Shown: positions 1 through 9,066 of the stretch, piece by piece
How positions within the stretch are numbered: the first letter of the stretch is position 1
Layout: each line of letters begins with the position of its first letter
NCBI GenBank assembly: GCA_947507965.1
Contig: CANNQU010000003.1
Location: 1 to 64,000 of the forward strand
Reading direction: 5' to 3'
Length of the DNA: 64,000 nt
Source: Bacteroidota bacterium
GTDB lineage: Bacteria; Bacteroidota; Bacteroidia; UKL13-3
The notes under the pieces: model-generated
Database searches by the model: none
What the model was told of the DNA's origin: nothing
What the model saw: only the letters and a program-made list of their open reading frames with translations
Program-made: the position numbers and the translations under genes

Positions 1-1106
1 CTCTTAGCCAATTCAATGGCGGCTAGGGTATCGGCCGTTTCTCCACTTTGAGAAATAGCAATCACAATATCATCTTCACCCACCACCGGGTTGCGATAGC
101 GAAACTCCGAGGCATACTCTACTTCAACAGGGATGCGTGCAAAATCTTCGAACAAATATTCAGCCACCAAACCGGCATGCCAGCTGGTGCCACAGGCTAC
201 AATAATAATTCGTTTGGCATTGATAAACTTATGTTCATACTCACGTAAGCCACTCATTTGAAAAGTACCGTTCTTGGCATTGATACGTCCACGCATGCTA
301 TCTAAAATACTACGAGGCTGTTCATAAATTTCCTTCAGCATGAAATTATCATACCCTCCTTTCTCGATACTCTCAATACTTAAATTTAATTCTTCGATGT
401 AAGGATTCTTTTTTATTTTGTTATCATCAATGTTTTTAATTACTAATTTTAGATTATTGATAATAGCAATCTCACGGTCTTCGAGGTATATTACATTACG
501 GGTGTATTCGATAATAGGAGTGGCATCACTTGCAATAAAATATTCGTCAATCCCTACTCCCACCACCAAGGGGCTGCCTTTACGAGCTGCAATCAACAAC
601 TGCGGATGATTTTTACTTACGATGGCAATAGCATACGCCCCTACTACTTCATTTAAGGCCAAGCGCACGGCTTCTTCAAGCTCTACTTTTGCATTATCAC
701 GTATATCTTCAATAAAATGAATGAGCACTTCTGTGTCGGTATCACTGTTAAACGTATGCCCTTTTTTTATTAAAGCTTCTTTTATAGAAGCGTAATTTTC
801 AATGATGCCATTGTGTATAATAGCCAATGTGCCATCCTGACTTAGGTGAGGATGGGCATTACGGTCATTGGGCTCTCCGTGGGTGGCCCAACGGGTATGA
901 CCGATGCCTATGGTTCCAGAGGTGTTTTTATTCGCTACATGTACTTCAAGCTCTGAAACTTTTCCGGCTTTCTTATATACGTTTAGTGAAGTATCCAGCA
1001 GTGCTACGCCAGCACTATCGTACCCACGATATTCTAATCGCTTTAAGCCATTAATTAAAATGGGGTATGCCTCCTTGCTACCAATATATCCTACGATGCC
1101 ACACAT
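1..1106 (-). CDS. glmS: Glutamine--fructose-6-phosphate aminotransferase, 5' part (truncated by window edge)
   Basis: Makes glucosamine-6-phosphate from fructose-6-phosphate and glutamine, the first step toward UDP-GlcNAc for peptidoglycan and lipid A, in the cytoplasm. The minus-strand reading frame is open from the ATG at 1106 to the left edge and gives 368 residues of a protein that is usually about 610. It begins MCGIVGYIG, where Cys2 is the glutaminase (Ntn-type GATase 2) nucleophile. Near the edge it reads ISQSGETADTLAA, the sugar-phosphate-binding SIS motif. The second SIS domain would lie outside the window. It is absent from the ORF track only because no stop codon is present. A good TAnnTTTG box lies about 30 bp upstream. 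The leader is too short for a glmS ribozyme. Confidence 0.97.
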   Translation of the reverse strand, partial: MCGIVGYIGSKEAYPILINGLKRLEYRGYDSAGVALLDTSLNVYKKAGKVSELEVHVANKNTSGTIGIGHTRWATHGEPNDRNAHPHLSQDGTLAIIHNGIIENYASIKEALIKKGHTFNSDTDTEVLIHFIEDIRDNAKVELEEAVRLALNEVVGAYAIAIVSKNHPQLLIAARKGSPLVVGVGIDEYFIASDATPIIEYTRNVIYLEDREIAIINNLKLVIKNIDDNKIKKNPYIEELNLSIESIEKGGYDNFMLKEIYEQPRSILDSMRGRINAKNGTFQMSGLREYEHKFINAKRIIIVACGTSWHAGLVAEYLFEDFARIPVEVEYASEFRYRNPVVGEDDIVIAISQSGETADTLAAIELAK

Positions 1107-1135
1107 ATTTTTACAGTCGAATTAATGATTTGATG

Positions 1136-1143
1136 CAAAAATA
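1136..1143 (-). promoter_or_regulatory. Putative -7 box of the glmS promoter
   Basis: The minus strand reads TATTTTTG, an exact match to the Bacteroidota -7 consensus TAnnTTTG, 29 bp upstream of the glmS ATG. No convincing -33 element was seen. Confidence 0.5.
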
Positions 1144-1194
1144 CGTTTTTCTGTTCTAGTCTTAAGAATAACTAGGCAAGGTAAGAAAATGTGC

Positions 1195-2025
1195 TTATTC
1201 CAGTACCATCAACTCGCGTTTCATTTCTTTGTTTCCAACACGCAATATTATGTAATAGGTACCTGCTTTGTAATCGGTGTTTTTTATGCGGTAGTTTATC
1301 CTTAGAATTCCAGCTTGTTTGGTTTCGTTAAGAAATAAGTTTACCGTTTTTCGGTTAGCATCAACTAAAAGAACCTGCACCATGGCTCTGGTGGTAATAA
1401 TTTGATCGAACGTACCTTCAATAATCATTTCTTTTCGAACCTTTGGTTTTGCCTTTGGGTAGTTTATTATCTTTTTTTCTTTGGCTACAAATCCTCGTAG
1501 TTCGTTGGTCATGGCGTAATCATTGCCTTCGCTACTTCCAATGGAAGCGATGTCAAGGTTGTCGGTAATGGTCCATACGGCACTTTGGGCATTGCTATTC
1601 TGGTATTTCTTTTTCTCAATGAACTGCGAAATGCGCAATAATGCACCTTGAGCCATGGTGCCAAGTCGAAACGCAATCCTTCCTGGAGAAGCTTTATGCG
1701 CATTAATACACATAGCATATACCGCCGTTGCCACAATCCTTCTAGGAGTTAGTCTCACATGTTCGCTTTGGGTAATAATAAGGTTCTGAGCGGAACTGTC
1801 GCTACACTGAATTTTTTGTCCGCAATCGATATCAATATCTAATGTTTGTGTTGTGGTGTTCTCTGTTTGCAGCGTTGCACATTTTCCAATATGCCCATCG
1901 TTACCCGTTATGTTGAGTTTTATATAACCTTTCGCCATGGCATCACTTAACTTTAAATGGGTTTGAGCCATTAATTGGCAACCAAAGGCAAAGAATAGAA
2001 GGGTGGTGAGGATGGTAAATTTCAT
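1195..2025 (-). CDS. Secreted protein of unknown function with Cys and AVWTITD motifs
   Basis: 276 residues. The first 20 (MKFTILTTLLFFAFGCQLMA, cut before QTH) form a signal peptide, so it should be exported to the periplasm or surface. The middle holds CINAHKASPGRIAF followed about 40 residues later by QSAVWTITD. This Cys/His/Pro plus W-x-x-TD arrangement looks like a conserved, possibly metal- or ligand-binding module, but I cannot assign a family. The C-terminal 90 residues are beta-strand rich (ending YIILRVGNKEMKRELMVLE) and resemble a short T9SS-type sorting domain without being canonical. It is divergent from the M13 peptidase gene and follows glmS. The function is unknown. Confidence 0.75.
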   Translation of the reverse strand: MKFTILTTLLFFAFGCQLMAQTHLKLSDAMAKGYIKLNITGNDGHIGKCATLQTENTTTQTLDIDIDCGQKIQCSDSSAQNLIITQSEHVRLTPRRIVATAVYAMCINAHKASPGRIAFRLGTMAQGALLRISQFIEKKKYQNSNAQSAVWTITDNLDIASIGSSEGNDYAMTNELRGFVAKEKKIINYPKAKPKVRKEMIIEGTFDQIITTRAMVQVLLVDANRKTVNLFLNETKQAGILRINYRIKNTDYKAGTYYIILRVGNKEMKRELMVLE

Positions 2026-2150
2026 GATTTTTGAAGTGGTTTAGTCTAACCCTTTATGAGGTATAAATGCAAAAAGTAAATGTATTAATCGTAAAAATGG
2101 TTGAAATCGTGACGATAACGTTTATTATTGCAACCTTATTTTACATTATC

Positions 2151-4190
2151 ATGAAAAAATATTTTATACTATTTCTTGTTTTAGGTGTTCTAACGGTGCT
2201 CACTTCCTGTGGTTCAGAAAGAACCCAAGAGGCCGTTAAAAAACGCAATTACATTGATTCGGCAAACTTCGATTTCAATGTAAAACCATCAGAAAACTTT
2301 TATTCGTATGCCAATGGTTCTTGGTTAAAGAATAATCCAATACCACCAAGCGAAAGCCGCTGGGGTAGCTTCAGTGAGATCCAAGAGTTTAACTACAAAG
2401 CGCTACATGATTTACTTGATGAGTATTCGGGTAAGCAAAATAAAGAAGGTACGATAGAGCAGAAAGTGGCCGACTTTTATAAAAGTGGAATGGATAGCAC
2501 TCTATTGGAAAGTCGGGGCTACCAAGATATCATTCCGGATATGGAACGTATCCATGCGATTAAATCCACGGATGACCTAATTAATGAATTGTGCCTGCAA
2601 CAGTTGGAAGGGAGTAACCCATTAATAGGATTCTATGCCGATCAGGATGCGAAAAACAGTACACAGATCGCAGCCCAGTTATGGCAGGCAGGCATCGGTA
2701 TGCCGAATAGAGATTATTATTTTAAAGACGACGACCGGACAAAAAAAATACGCGAGGCGTATAAAAAATATTTTGTAACACTTTTTAATTTAATTGGCGA
2801 GAAAGATGCCGAGGGTAAATACGCTGCTGTATATGCCTTAGAAAAGAAATTGGCCGGAGCATGCAAATCGCCTGTTGAGTTGCGTGATCCTGAGGCCAAT
2901 TATAATAAAATTTCAATTGTCGATTTGAACAAGCAAACGATCAATTTAAATTGGACGGCCATCCTGAATAATTTCAAAGTGCCTGCGCAAGATTCAATCA
3001 TTGTTGGACAACCTAAATATTATTTAGAGGTGAGTAAACAAATCAAAGGCACGAACTTGGCTGATTGGAAAACCTATTTGATATGGCACACTTTAAAAGG
3101 GTCGGCACCGTATATGAGCGAAGCCTTTATAGCGGCGAACTTTGAATACAGTGGTAAAGCGTTAAGTGGTCAGAAGGAGATGAAACCACGATGGAAACGA
3201 GTATTACAAGCCGTTGATGGTGGTTTGGGCGAAGCTTTAGGAGAATTGTATGTAAACAAATATTTTAATAAGGAAGCGAAAACAAGCATGCTCGGATTGG
3301 TGAAGAACCTTCAAGAAACCTTTGGTGAGCATATTACAGCATTGGAATGGATGAGTAACCCAACCAAAGAGAAGGCATTAAAAAAACTCAATGGCTTTAT
3401 GTTGAAGATTGGCTATCCAGATAAGTGGCGTGATTACAGCAGTGTAAAGATCGTACCGAATTCTTACAGTTTAAATTTACGTGCGATCGGCAAATTTGAA
3501 TACCAGCGTATGATCGCTAAGATAGGAAAGCCTATCGACAAAACCGAATGGGGCATGAGTCCTCCAACCGTTAATGCCTATTACAACCCAGGCTTTAATG
3601 AGATTGTATTTCCTGCCGGAATATTGCATTTCCCATTCTTTGAATTTGATGCGGATGATGCCATAAACTATGGTGGTATTGGTGCGGTAATCGGTCATGA
3701 AATGACACATGGTTTCGATGATCAGGGAAGTCAGTATGATGCCGATGGAAATTTGAAAACGTGGTGGACGGATGAAGATCGCAAAAAGTTTGATGCCTTA
3801 ACACAGCAAGTAGTGAAACAATATGATCAATATACCATCTTAGATTCCATGCACATTAACGGGAGTTTAACACAAGGCGAAAATATTGCCGATTTAGGAG
3901 GTGTTAGTATCGCCTATGCTGCATTCAAGAAAACGGCACAAGGAAAAGCTACAGATAAGATTCTTGGATTTACTCCGGATCAACGATTTTTTCTCTCCTG
4001 GGGGCAAATATGGCGTAATAACATAACCGATGAAGCAGCCGCATTGCGTATCAATACCGACCCACATTCGCCAGGTATGTACCGTTGTAATGGGCCATTA
4101 ACGAACTTCACCCCTTTTTATAATGCCTTTGGAATTAAGGAAGGCGATGCGATGTGGAAACCAGAAAACGAAAGACTGAAAATTTGGTAA
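2151..4190 (+). CDS. M13 (neprilysin/PepO-type) zinc endopeptidase, lipoprotein
   Basis: Cleaves oligopeptides outside the cytoplasm. I choose the ATG at 2151, not the track start at 2067, because it gives a lipoprotein signal, MKKYFILFLVLGVLTVLTSC, with a lipobox ending LTSC. The resulting 679 residues are full length for M13. The zinc site is HEMTH (H516, E517, H520) and the third ligand is in ENIADLGG (E577). The substrate-binding NAYYNPGFNEIVFPAG block precedes it, and the C-terminus (RCNGPLTNFTPFYNAF) is also typical of the family. It is monocistronic, followed by a strong terminator at 4215-4241. A one-mismatch -7 box (TATTATTG, 2123-2130) lies 20 bp upstream of the chosen start and supports it. 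Confidence 0.95.
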   Translation: MKKYFILFLVLGVLTVLTSCGSERTQEAVKKRNYIDSANFDFNVKPSENFYSYANGSWLKNNPIPPSESRWGSFSEIQEFNYKALHDLLDEYSGKQNKEGTIEQKVADFYKSGMDSTLLESRGYQDIIPDMERIHAIKSTDDLINELCLQQLEGSNPLIGFYADQDAKNSTQIAAQLWQAGIGMPNRDYYFKDDDRTKKIREAYKKYFVTLFNLIGEKDAEGKYAAVYALEKKLAGACKSPVELRDPEANYNKISIVDLNKQTINLNWTAILNNFKVPAQDSIIVGQPKYYLEVSKQIKGTNLADWKTYLIWHTLKGSAPYMSEAFIAANFEYSGKALSGQKEMKPRWKRVLQAVDGGLGEALGELYVNKYFNKEAKTSMLGLVKNLQETFGEHITALEWMSNPTKEKALKKLNGFMLKIGYPDKWRDYSSVKIVPNSYSLNLRAIGKFEYQRMIAKIGKPIDKTEWGMSPPTVNAYYNPGFNEIVFPAGILHFPFFEFDADDAINYGGIGAVIGHEMTHGFDDQGSQYDADGNLKTWWTDEDRKKFDALTQQVVKQYDQYTILDSMHINGSLTQGENIADLGGVSIAYAAFKKTAQGKATDKILGFTPDQRFFLSWGQIWRNNITDEAAALRINTDPHSPGMYRCNGPLTNFTPFYNAFGIKEGDAMWKPENERLKIW

Positions 4191-4214
4191 TCCGTTTAAA
4201 TATAAAATAGTGAG

Positions 4215-4241
4215 ACCCACGGTATTGACCGTGGGTTTTTT
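4215..4241 (+). terminator. Rho-independent terminator after the M13 peptidase gene
   Basis: Perfect hairpin CCCACGGT-ATTG-ACCGTGGG followed by TTTTTT, starting 26 bp after the stop codon. Confidence 0.88.
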
Positions 4242-4244
4242 ATT

Positions 4245-4252
4245 TACTTTTG
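4245..4252 (+). promoter_or_regulatory. Putative -7 box for the lipid kinase gene
   Basis: TACTTTTG matches TAnnTTTG exactly and lies directly after the terminator. It is only 10 bp before the ATG at 4263, which predicts a very short or absent 5' leader. Confidence 0.5.
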
Positions 4253-4262
4253 AAAACAATTT

Positions 4263-5147
4263 ATGACCTTGCGTAAAAAAATATTGTTCGTGGTAAACCC
4301 TATTTCTGGCGGTCTAAGCAAAAGAAAACTACCGGAGCTTATTATAAAGAATTTGGATCGGACACTATTTGAGCCGGAGCTTTTTTATACTTCTCTGGAA
4401 CTTAATGCAAGAGAAATTACACGTAGAGCAATAGAAGAGAAATTTGATATTATTATAGCTGCCGGTGGAGATGGAACCATGAATCAGGTAGCACAATGCC
4501 TTATTCATACCCATATTATTATGGGTATATTACCCTTGGGATCGGGTAACGGCTTGGCACGACATCTTCATATTCCGTTAAAGGTAAGCAGCGCGATTGC
4601 TTTTATCAATAAACTAAACGTTACACGCATTGATACCATTAAAATTAATGATGAGTATAGCGTGAATTGTATCGGAGTTGGGTTCGATGCCTTTGTAGCG
4701 CATCACTTTAGCAAGCTCCCTAATCGTGGTTTAAAAACATATGTAGCGGCCACCTTGAAACAGTTTACGAATTACAAAAGACAATTTTATACCTTATCTA
4801 TTGATGGGCAAGTGTTTGCCGACAAGGCGGCTATTATTACCATTGCCAACTCTTCCCAATGGGGCAATAACTTTTACATCGCTCCCACAGCAGATATCGC
4901 CGATGGCAAAATGGATGTCACCATTATTAAACATCTAAACTATAGAAATATCATACAATTAACTTACCGATTACTGTCGAAAACGATTCAAAAATCATCA
5001 CAGGCCGTTACTTATAAAGCCGAGAAAGTAAATCTTATTTTGGAAGAGAATACACCGATGCATATTGATGGTGAGCCGAGGCTGGTACGTGACCTTTTTA
5101 GTATCGAAATCGTTCCAAATTCATTGAATATATTATGTGATTTGTAA
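4263..5147 (+). CDS. Diacylglycerol/lipid kinase of the YegS/DagK family
   Basis: 294 residues, the usual length. It contains the DAGK catalytic domain: the nucleotide-binding GGDGTMNQV (residues 68-76) and GSGNGLARHL (about 97-106). The C-terminal half has the YegS-type beta-sandwich, with a PTADIADGKMDVTI segment and the HIDGEPR motif near the end. It would phosphorylate diacylglycerol or a related membrane lipid at the inner face of the membrane, probably for phospholipid recycling. The precise lipid cannot be read from sequence. It has its own promoter and terminator boundary upstream and is convergent with the next gene. Confidence 0.93.
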   Translation: MTLRKKILFVVNPISGGLSKRKLPELIIKNLDRTLFEPELFYTSLELNAREITRRAIEEKFDIIIAAGGDGTMNQVAQCLIHTHIIMGILPLGSGNGLARHLHIPLKVSSAIAFINKLNVTRIDTIKINDEYSVNCIGVGFDAFVAHHFSKLPNRGLKTYVAATLKQFTNYKRQFYTLSIDGQVFADKAAIITIANSSQWGNNFYIAPTADIADGKMDVTIIKHLNYRNIIQLTYRLLSKTIQKSSQAVTYKAEKVNLILEENTPMHIDGEPRLVRDLFSIEIVPNSLNILCDL

Positions 5148-5178
5148 GATTATAAAACGAACCAATTGGATTCGAAGT

Positions 5179-5529
5179 TTATTTTCTCTTCCCGTTTTCA
5201 TCGAAAACATTTTTCATATGCATTTCGGTAAGACAATATAACCCTGCACACGACAAGATGAGAACCAATGCGAAGAGCCCCAACTCCTGGAGACCGAAAT
5301 GGGCTAGTGTACTACTCACCAAAGCGGCAATTAAGAAAAAGATACTTAACAAAAGCAGGAGCCTTCCAACATAGGTATTGGCCTCTGTCCAGGTATCCTG
5401 ATTTCGCATCGAAGATTTCATGTGATACCCATAGTATCTGTTTATTTTTTTCGGCGGGTAAAATTTATAAATAAGTGCTAATAGGTTTAGCGCGATGGCG
5501 ATGAGAATAGCGGAGTTAGAATATAACAT
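5179..5529 (-). CDS. SdpI/YfhL-family small membrane protein
   Basis: 116 residues with three hydrophobic segments (about 5-22, 52-75 and 84-100). Between the first two is PPKKINRYYGYHMKSSMRNQ, followed by DTWTEAN. This matches the SdpI family signature (PxxiNxxyGyRTxxSmkNxdtWxxAn). In Bacillus SdpI gives immunity to the SdpC toxin. In Bacteroidota such proteins are common without a toxin nearby and their role is unknown. It starts 15 bp downstream of the PKD/T9SS gene on the same strand, so the two may be co-transcribed. Confidence 0.78.
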   Translation of the reverse strand: MLYSNSAILIAIALNLLALIYKFYPPKKINRYYGYHMKSSMRNQDTWTEANTYVGRLLLLLSIFFLIAALVSSTLAHFGLQELGLFALVLILSCAGLYCLTEMHMKNVFDENGKRK

Positions 5530-5544
5530 AGTATGGGGCGTTTG

Positions 5545-7134
5545 TTATTCTTTAGTAAATCGGGTGGTATAGCATTCGGCTAAGCTTTTTAATTCCAGGA
5601 TATATACCCCTGCAGCCAATTTTTGAAGGTCAATTACATTATTGTAATCCGCTATCTGTGAGGTTACCAATACCCCATAGCAATTGTAAATATGGATGGT
5701 GAAATTAACGGCATTGGCAATGCCAAAATGCAATTTATCGCGTACCGGATTAGGAAATACTTGTAATCTTGAAACTTCGGTGCCCTTTATGCCGACAGGG
5801 AAATTAATCCAGATATAGTTTGATTTTGTGGCTTGGTCGACACCCCATGGATTGGTTACTTTTAAATCGATGGTATAAAAACCTCCTTTGGTGAAATTTA
5901 CGGCGATACTTTTTAGTGTGTCAATACTACCCGCATTAAAGGTATAAGTAGATGGGAGGATCGTCCATTTCCAACGTGTAGGGGTATTGGAAGAGCTATC
6001 GGTTAGTGTTACCAAACTAGAAATAGTTGCATTGAGTTTATCGGCTCCAAATTTAATCACCGGCACATCACCTACTTTAATATAGGCTGTCTTTGTTAAG
6101 GTATTCAACCCTACATCATTTTGAGCACGAAGGCTAACGGTATAGCTTCCATTGGCGCCAAATTTAACTTGTATGTTCTTCAGTGTATCAAGTGTACCAT
6201 TGATGAGGGTATATGTTGCCGGCGTAATGGTCCATTTCCATCGCGTAGGAAAATTCGTCGATAGGTCGGATAGGGTTACCGTATTGTTTATTTTAGGAAA
6301 AAGAATATCGGCTGAAAAGTTAGCTACTGGAGCAACCGGAATATAATGATATTGATCGCGGTATTTCACTGATGTGATAGCTCCTATTGGGGAGACTGTA
6401 ATTTCTAAAATCGGAATATGAATTCCTTTGGCGAGCCATTTATACTCTATTCTATCATTTGTAATTGGGATCGGAGGTATGGGGAATCCTCCAAATGTTA
6501 CCTTCACCGTGTCAGTTTCCGTAATGACTGATTTGATACGCAGGACATCAAAGGTTCCAAACGGAGTCGTTATCTTGCCCCATCCATCAACACTGTTTTT
6601 ACGTTTGCCCGACTGAATATAGCTTCCTAGTGTAGGTATCGTAGTTGACACATAAAAAGTACCGGAATCAATATCGGTATAATTCAAAGGGAAATAATAG
6701 AGTTCATCAGGGTCGCTGTAATCACTAGCTAGAGGGATCCCTGAAGTGGTGAAACCCGTACCCTCTATGGTAAATTTTGTGGTAGTATTTTTATAAAAAT
6801 CCCATACATTTTTTTGGGTAAGTGGTCCTAACACCACGGAATCGGCTCGTTTATATCCAATCATTCCGGCAAAGTATAAAAAATAGGGCGTTGCCGTCGA
6901 CGATTTATAAGATTCGAGCAATTGGTCGGTAGGGGTGAGGGCGCTGAAGTTCCAAACATAATTTGCTCCCGTATTAGCTGCAATGGTGGTCGCATTTAAT
7001 CCGGAGGTTGCTCCGGTGCTGTATCGTACGGTGTCATTCACCACCGGCATATCGGCAGAAGTAATCGTAATGGCTGTTTGCGCGTTCAGCAGTGCTGAAA
7101 GAAAACAGAATATTAGGAGGCAAAGATTTTTCAT
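5545..7134 (-). CDS. T9SS-sorted protein with two PKD-like domains
   Basis: 529 residues. Signal peptide MKNLCLLIFCFLSALLNA, then a roughly 240-residue N-terminal domain of unknown type, then two tandem PKD/Ig-like units of about 100 residues. The units share motifs: PTRWKWTITPATYTLINGTL in the first and PTRWKWTILPSTYTF in the second, so one arose by internal duplication. The C-terminal 75 residues (VFPNPVRDKLHFG, then AAGVYILEL) are a type A T9SS sorting domain, so the protein should be exported across the outer membrane and attached or released. No catalytic motif was recognised. A -7 box sits 30 bp upstream. Confidence 0.9.
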   Translation of the reverse strand: MKNLCLLIFCFLSALLNAQTAITITSADMPVVNDTVRYSTGATSGLNATTIAANTGANYVWNFSALTPTDQLLESYKSSTATPYFLYFAGMIGYKRADSVVLGPLTQKNVWDFYKNTTTKFTIEGTGFTTSGIPLASDYSDPDELYYFPLNYTDIDSGTFYVSTTIPTLGSYIQSGKRKNSVDGWGKITTPFGTFDVLRIKSVITETDTVKVTFGGFPIPPIPITNDRIEYKWLAKGIHIPILEITVSPIGAITSVKYRDQYHYIPVAPVANFSADILFPKINNTVTLSDLSTNFPTRWKWTITPATYTLINGTLDTLKNIQVKFGANGSYTVSLRAQNDVGLNTLTKTAYIKVGDVPVIKFGADKLNATISSLVTLTDSSSNTPTRWKWTILPSTYTFNAGSIDTLKSIAVNFTKGGFYTIDLKVTNPWGVDQATKSNYIWINFPVGIKGTEVSRLQVFPNPVRDKLHFGIANAVNFTIHIYNCYGVLVTSQIADYNNVIDLQKLAAGVYILELKSLAECYTTRFTKE

Positions 7135-7163
7135 CTAACTTTAAATATTACAGAACGTGTAAG

Positions 7164-7171
7164 CAAATATA
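7164..7171 (-). promoter_or_regulatory. Putative -7 box for the PKD/T9SS gene
   Basis: The minus strand reads TATATTTG, an exact TAnnTTTG match 29 bp upstream of the ATG at 7134. Confidence 0.45.
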
Positions 7172-7193
7172 GTGTTATTTTGTAAGCACACAT

Positions 7194-9026
7194 ATGAGTA
7201 AAGGTTTATTAATCGTCGCTTTATTTTTAGTGATGGAGAGTGCATCACAACCAAATCCCCAATGGGCTACCACGGCCGTATGGTACCAAGTATTTCCCGA
7301 GCGGTTTTGTAATGGCGATACTACCAACGATCCGACGGCCTATTCGATGAAAGGGGCTTATCCTCACGACGAGAATTCACCTTGGCAAATTCATCCATGG
7401 GCTAGCGATTGGTATAAATTACAACCTTGGGAGCAGGCAAATAAGAAATCTTTGGGGTATAATATCCAGCGCCGCCGCTATGGTGGTGATATTCAAGGCA
7501 TCCTTAACAAACTCGATTATCTAAAAGAATTAGGGATCACGGCCATCTATTTGAACCCCATATTCTATGCCCCTTCATTACATAAATATGATGCTATTTG
7601 TTTTCATCACGTAGATCCTTATTTGGGGCCAAACCCAAAGGAAGATTTGGAAATCATGGCAACTGAAACGCCTGACGACCCCAATACTTGGCACTGGACC
7701 GAAGCAGATAAGCTAGCTTTGAAATTAATTGAGGAAGTGCATCAAAGAGGAATGAAAATAATATTTGATGGGGTGTGGAATCATCTGGGGATTGAAAATG
7801 TTTTCATAAAAGACGTGGCCCAAAAGGGGCAACAAAGCAAATATGCTAACTGGTTTAATATCAGTGACTGGAATGCCAAAGGGGAAATGGGAATGCCCTT
7901 TAAATATGGCACCTGGTTTGGTGTGAAAGAGTTGCCCGAAATAAAAGAGGATAAAAATGGCATCGTAAAAGGGCCGAAAGAATATATTTTTAATTGCACT
8001 AAACGATGGATGCTGCCCAATGGAAATGTAAAAAATGGTATTGATGGATGGCGACTCGATGCCGCTTATAGTGTTCACTTGAAGTTTTGGATAGCGTGGA
8101 ATACGCTGGTGCACCAACTGAACAAAGATTCCTATACAACGGCAGAAATTGTAGATGGACCAGCAGAAGTGAAACGGTATTTAGATGCAGGGTTCAATGC
8201 GGTTATGAATTACAATTTTGCATATGCAGCGCATGATTATTTTATCAATCAAAAACTTACATCTACAGGACAGCAGTTGGATGCGAAAAATCAAATGATG
8301 ATGAAAACTTATGGGAAGAAGATGTACTGTATGCAGAACCTCTACAATAGTCACGATGCACAACGCCTTGGTAGTGCGGTAGCAAATCCTGATTTAGGGC
8401 ATTTTGAAGAATGGGGTAGTTTCTTTGGCATGTCGCAAGCCGAACATAATGGGAATTATAATACTTCGAAACCCAATGCCGAACAAATAAAAACGATGAA
8501 GCTATTAATCGCATATCAAATGTGTATGCCTGGTGCACCGATGTTTTTATATGGTGATGAAGCGGGTATGTGGGGAGCCAATGACCCCGATTGCCGTAAG
8601 CCAATGGTGTGGCAAAATGATGTTTACGAGAACGAGGAATTCGATGCCAATGGCCGTATCAGCAAGAATGACGTAGTGAAATTTGATTCGGCTATTTTCA
8701 ATTATTATAAAACATGGATTGCCTTGAGAAATACGAACCCGGCCTTGAGTTTAGGAACCTATAAGATGCTTGCAAGTGTTGATAGTGCAGGCCTTTTTAT
8801 TTTTGAACGCCGCTGGAAAAAGGAAGTTTTTTATATCGTAGTAAATAGAAGTGAGAAGGATTTCGAATCTATCTGGTGGGTAGGAAGAGATGATAATATC
8901 TTTCGCCAACTTTTTCCTTCTGAGGTGCTTTTAGGCTTTTCACCGTTTGTTAATGCCTTAAAAATGAAAATTAATTATAGTGTAAGAGCTAAAAGCATAT
9001 CGGTTCTAAAAAGGAATTCCAAGTAA
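7194..9026 (+). CDS. Secreted GH13 alpha-amylase / cyclomaltodextrinase-like enzyme
   Basis: 610 residues with an N-terminal signal peptide (MSKGLLIVALFLVMESASQ) and no lipobox, so probably periplasmic. The GH13 barrel starts at AVWYQVFPERFCNGD. Conserved regions are all present: region I DGVWNHLG, region II GWRLDAA with nucleophile D289, region III TTAEIVDG with acid/base E318, and region IV NSHDAQR with stabiliser D388. The FPERF start and HKYDAICFHHVDP segment fit the neopullulanase/cyclomaltodextrinase branch, which opens cyclodextrins and cuts maltodextrins, though I cannot see the usual N-terminal dimerisation domain. It stands alone, 28 kb from the Sus operon that also carries a GH13 gene. 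Confidence 0.92.
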   Translation: MSKGLLIVALFLVMESASQPNPQWATTAVWYQVFPERFCNGDTTNDPTAYSMKGAYPHDENSPWQIHPWASDWYKLQPWEQANKKSLGYNIQRRRYGGDIQGILNKLDYLKELGITAIYLNPIFYAPSLHKYDAICFHHVDPYLGPNPKEDLEIMATETPDDPNTWHWTEADKLALKLIEEVHQRGMKIIFDGVWNHLGIENVFIKDVAQKGQQSKYANWFNISDWNAKGEMGMPFKYGTWFGVKELPEIKEDKNGIVKGPKEYIFNCTKRWMLPNGNVKNGIDGWRLDAAYSVHLKFWIAWNTLVHQLNKDSYTTAEIVDGPAEVKRYLDAGFNAVMNYNFAYAAHDYFINQKLTSTGQQLDAKNQMMMKTYGKKMYCMQNLYNSHDAQRLGSAVANPDLGHFEEWGSFFGMSQAEHNGNYNTSKPNAEQIKTMKLLIAYQMCMPGAPMFLYGDEAGMWGANDPDCRKPMVWQNDVYENEEFDANGRISKNDVVKFDSAIFNYYKTWIALRNTNPALSLGTYKMLASVDSAGLFIFERRWKKEVFYIVVNRSEKDFESIWWVGRDDNIFRQLFPSEVLLGFSPFVNALKMKINYSVRAKSISVLKRNSK

Positions 9027-9066
9027 TTCGTCAGCATTAAGAATTCAATAATACCTTTGACGACAC

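Noticed and set aside
1107-1194. glmS ribozyme/riboswitch in the glmS leader
   Set aside because: The predicted -7 box leaves a leader of only about 25-30 nt and the whole gap is 88 bp, too short for the roughly 150-nt ribozyme.
2067-2150. Longer N-terminus of the M13 peptidase in the ORF track
   Set aside because: Starting at 2151 gives a clean lipoprotein signal; the longer form would bury it behind another hydrophobic stretch, and a near-consensus -7 box lies between the two starts.
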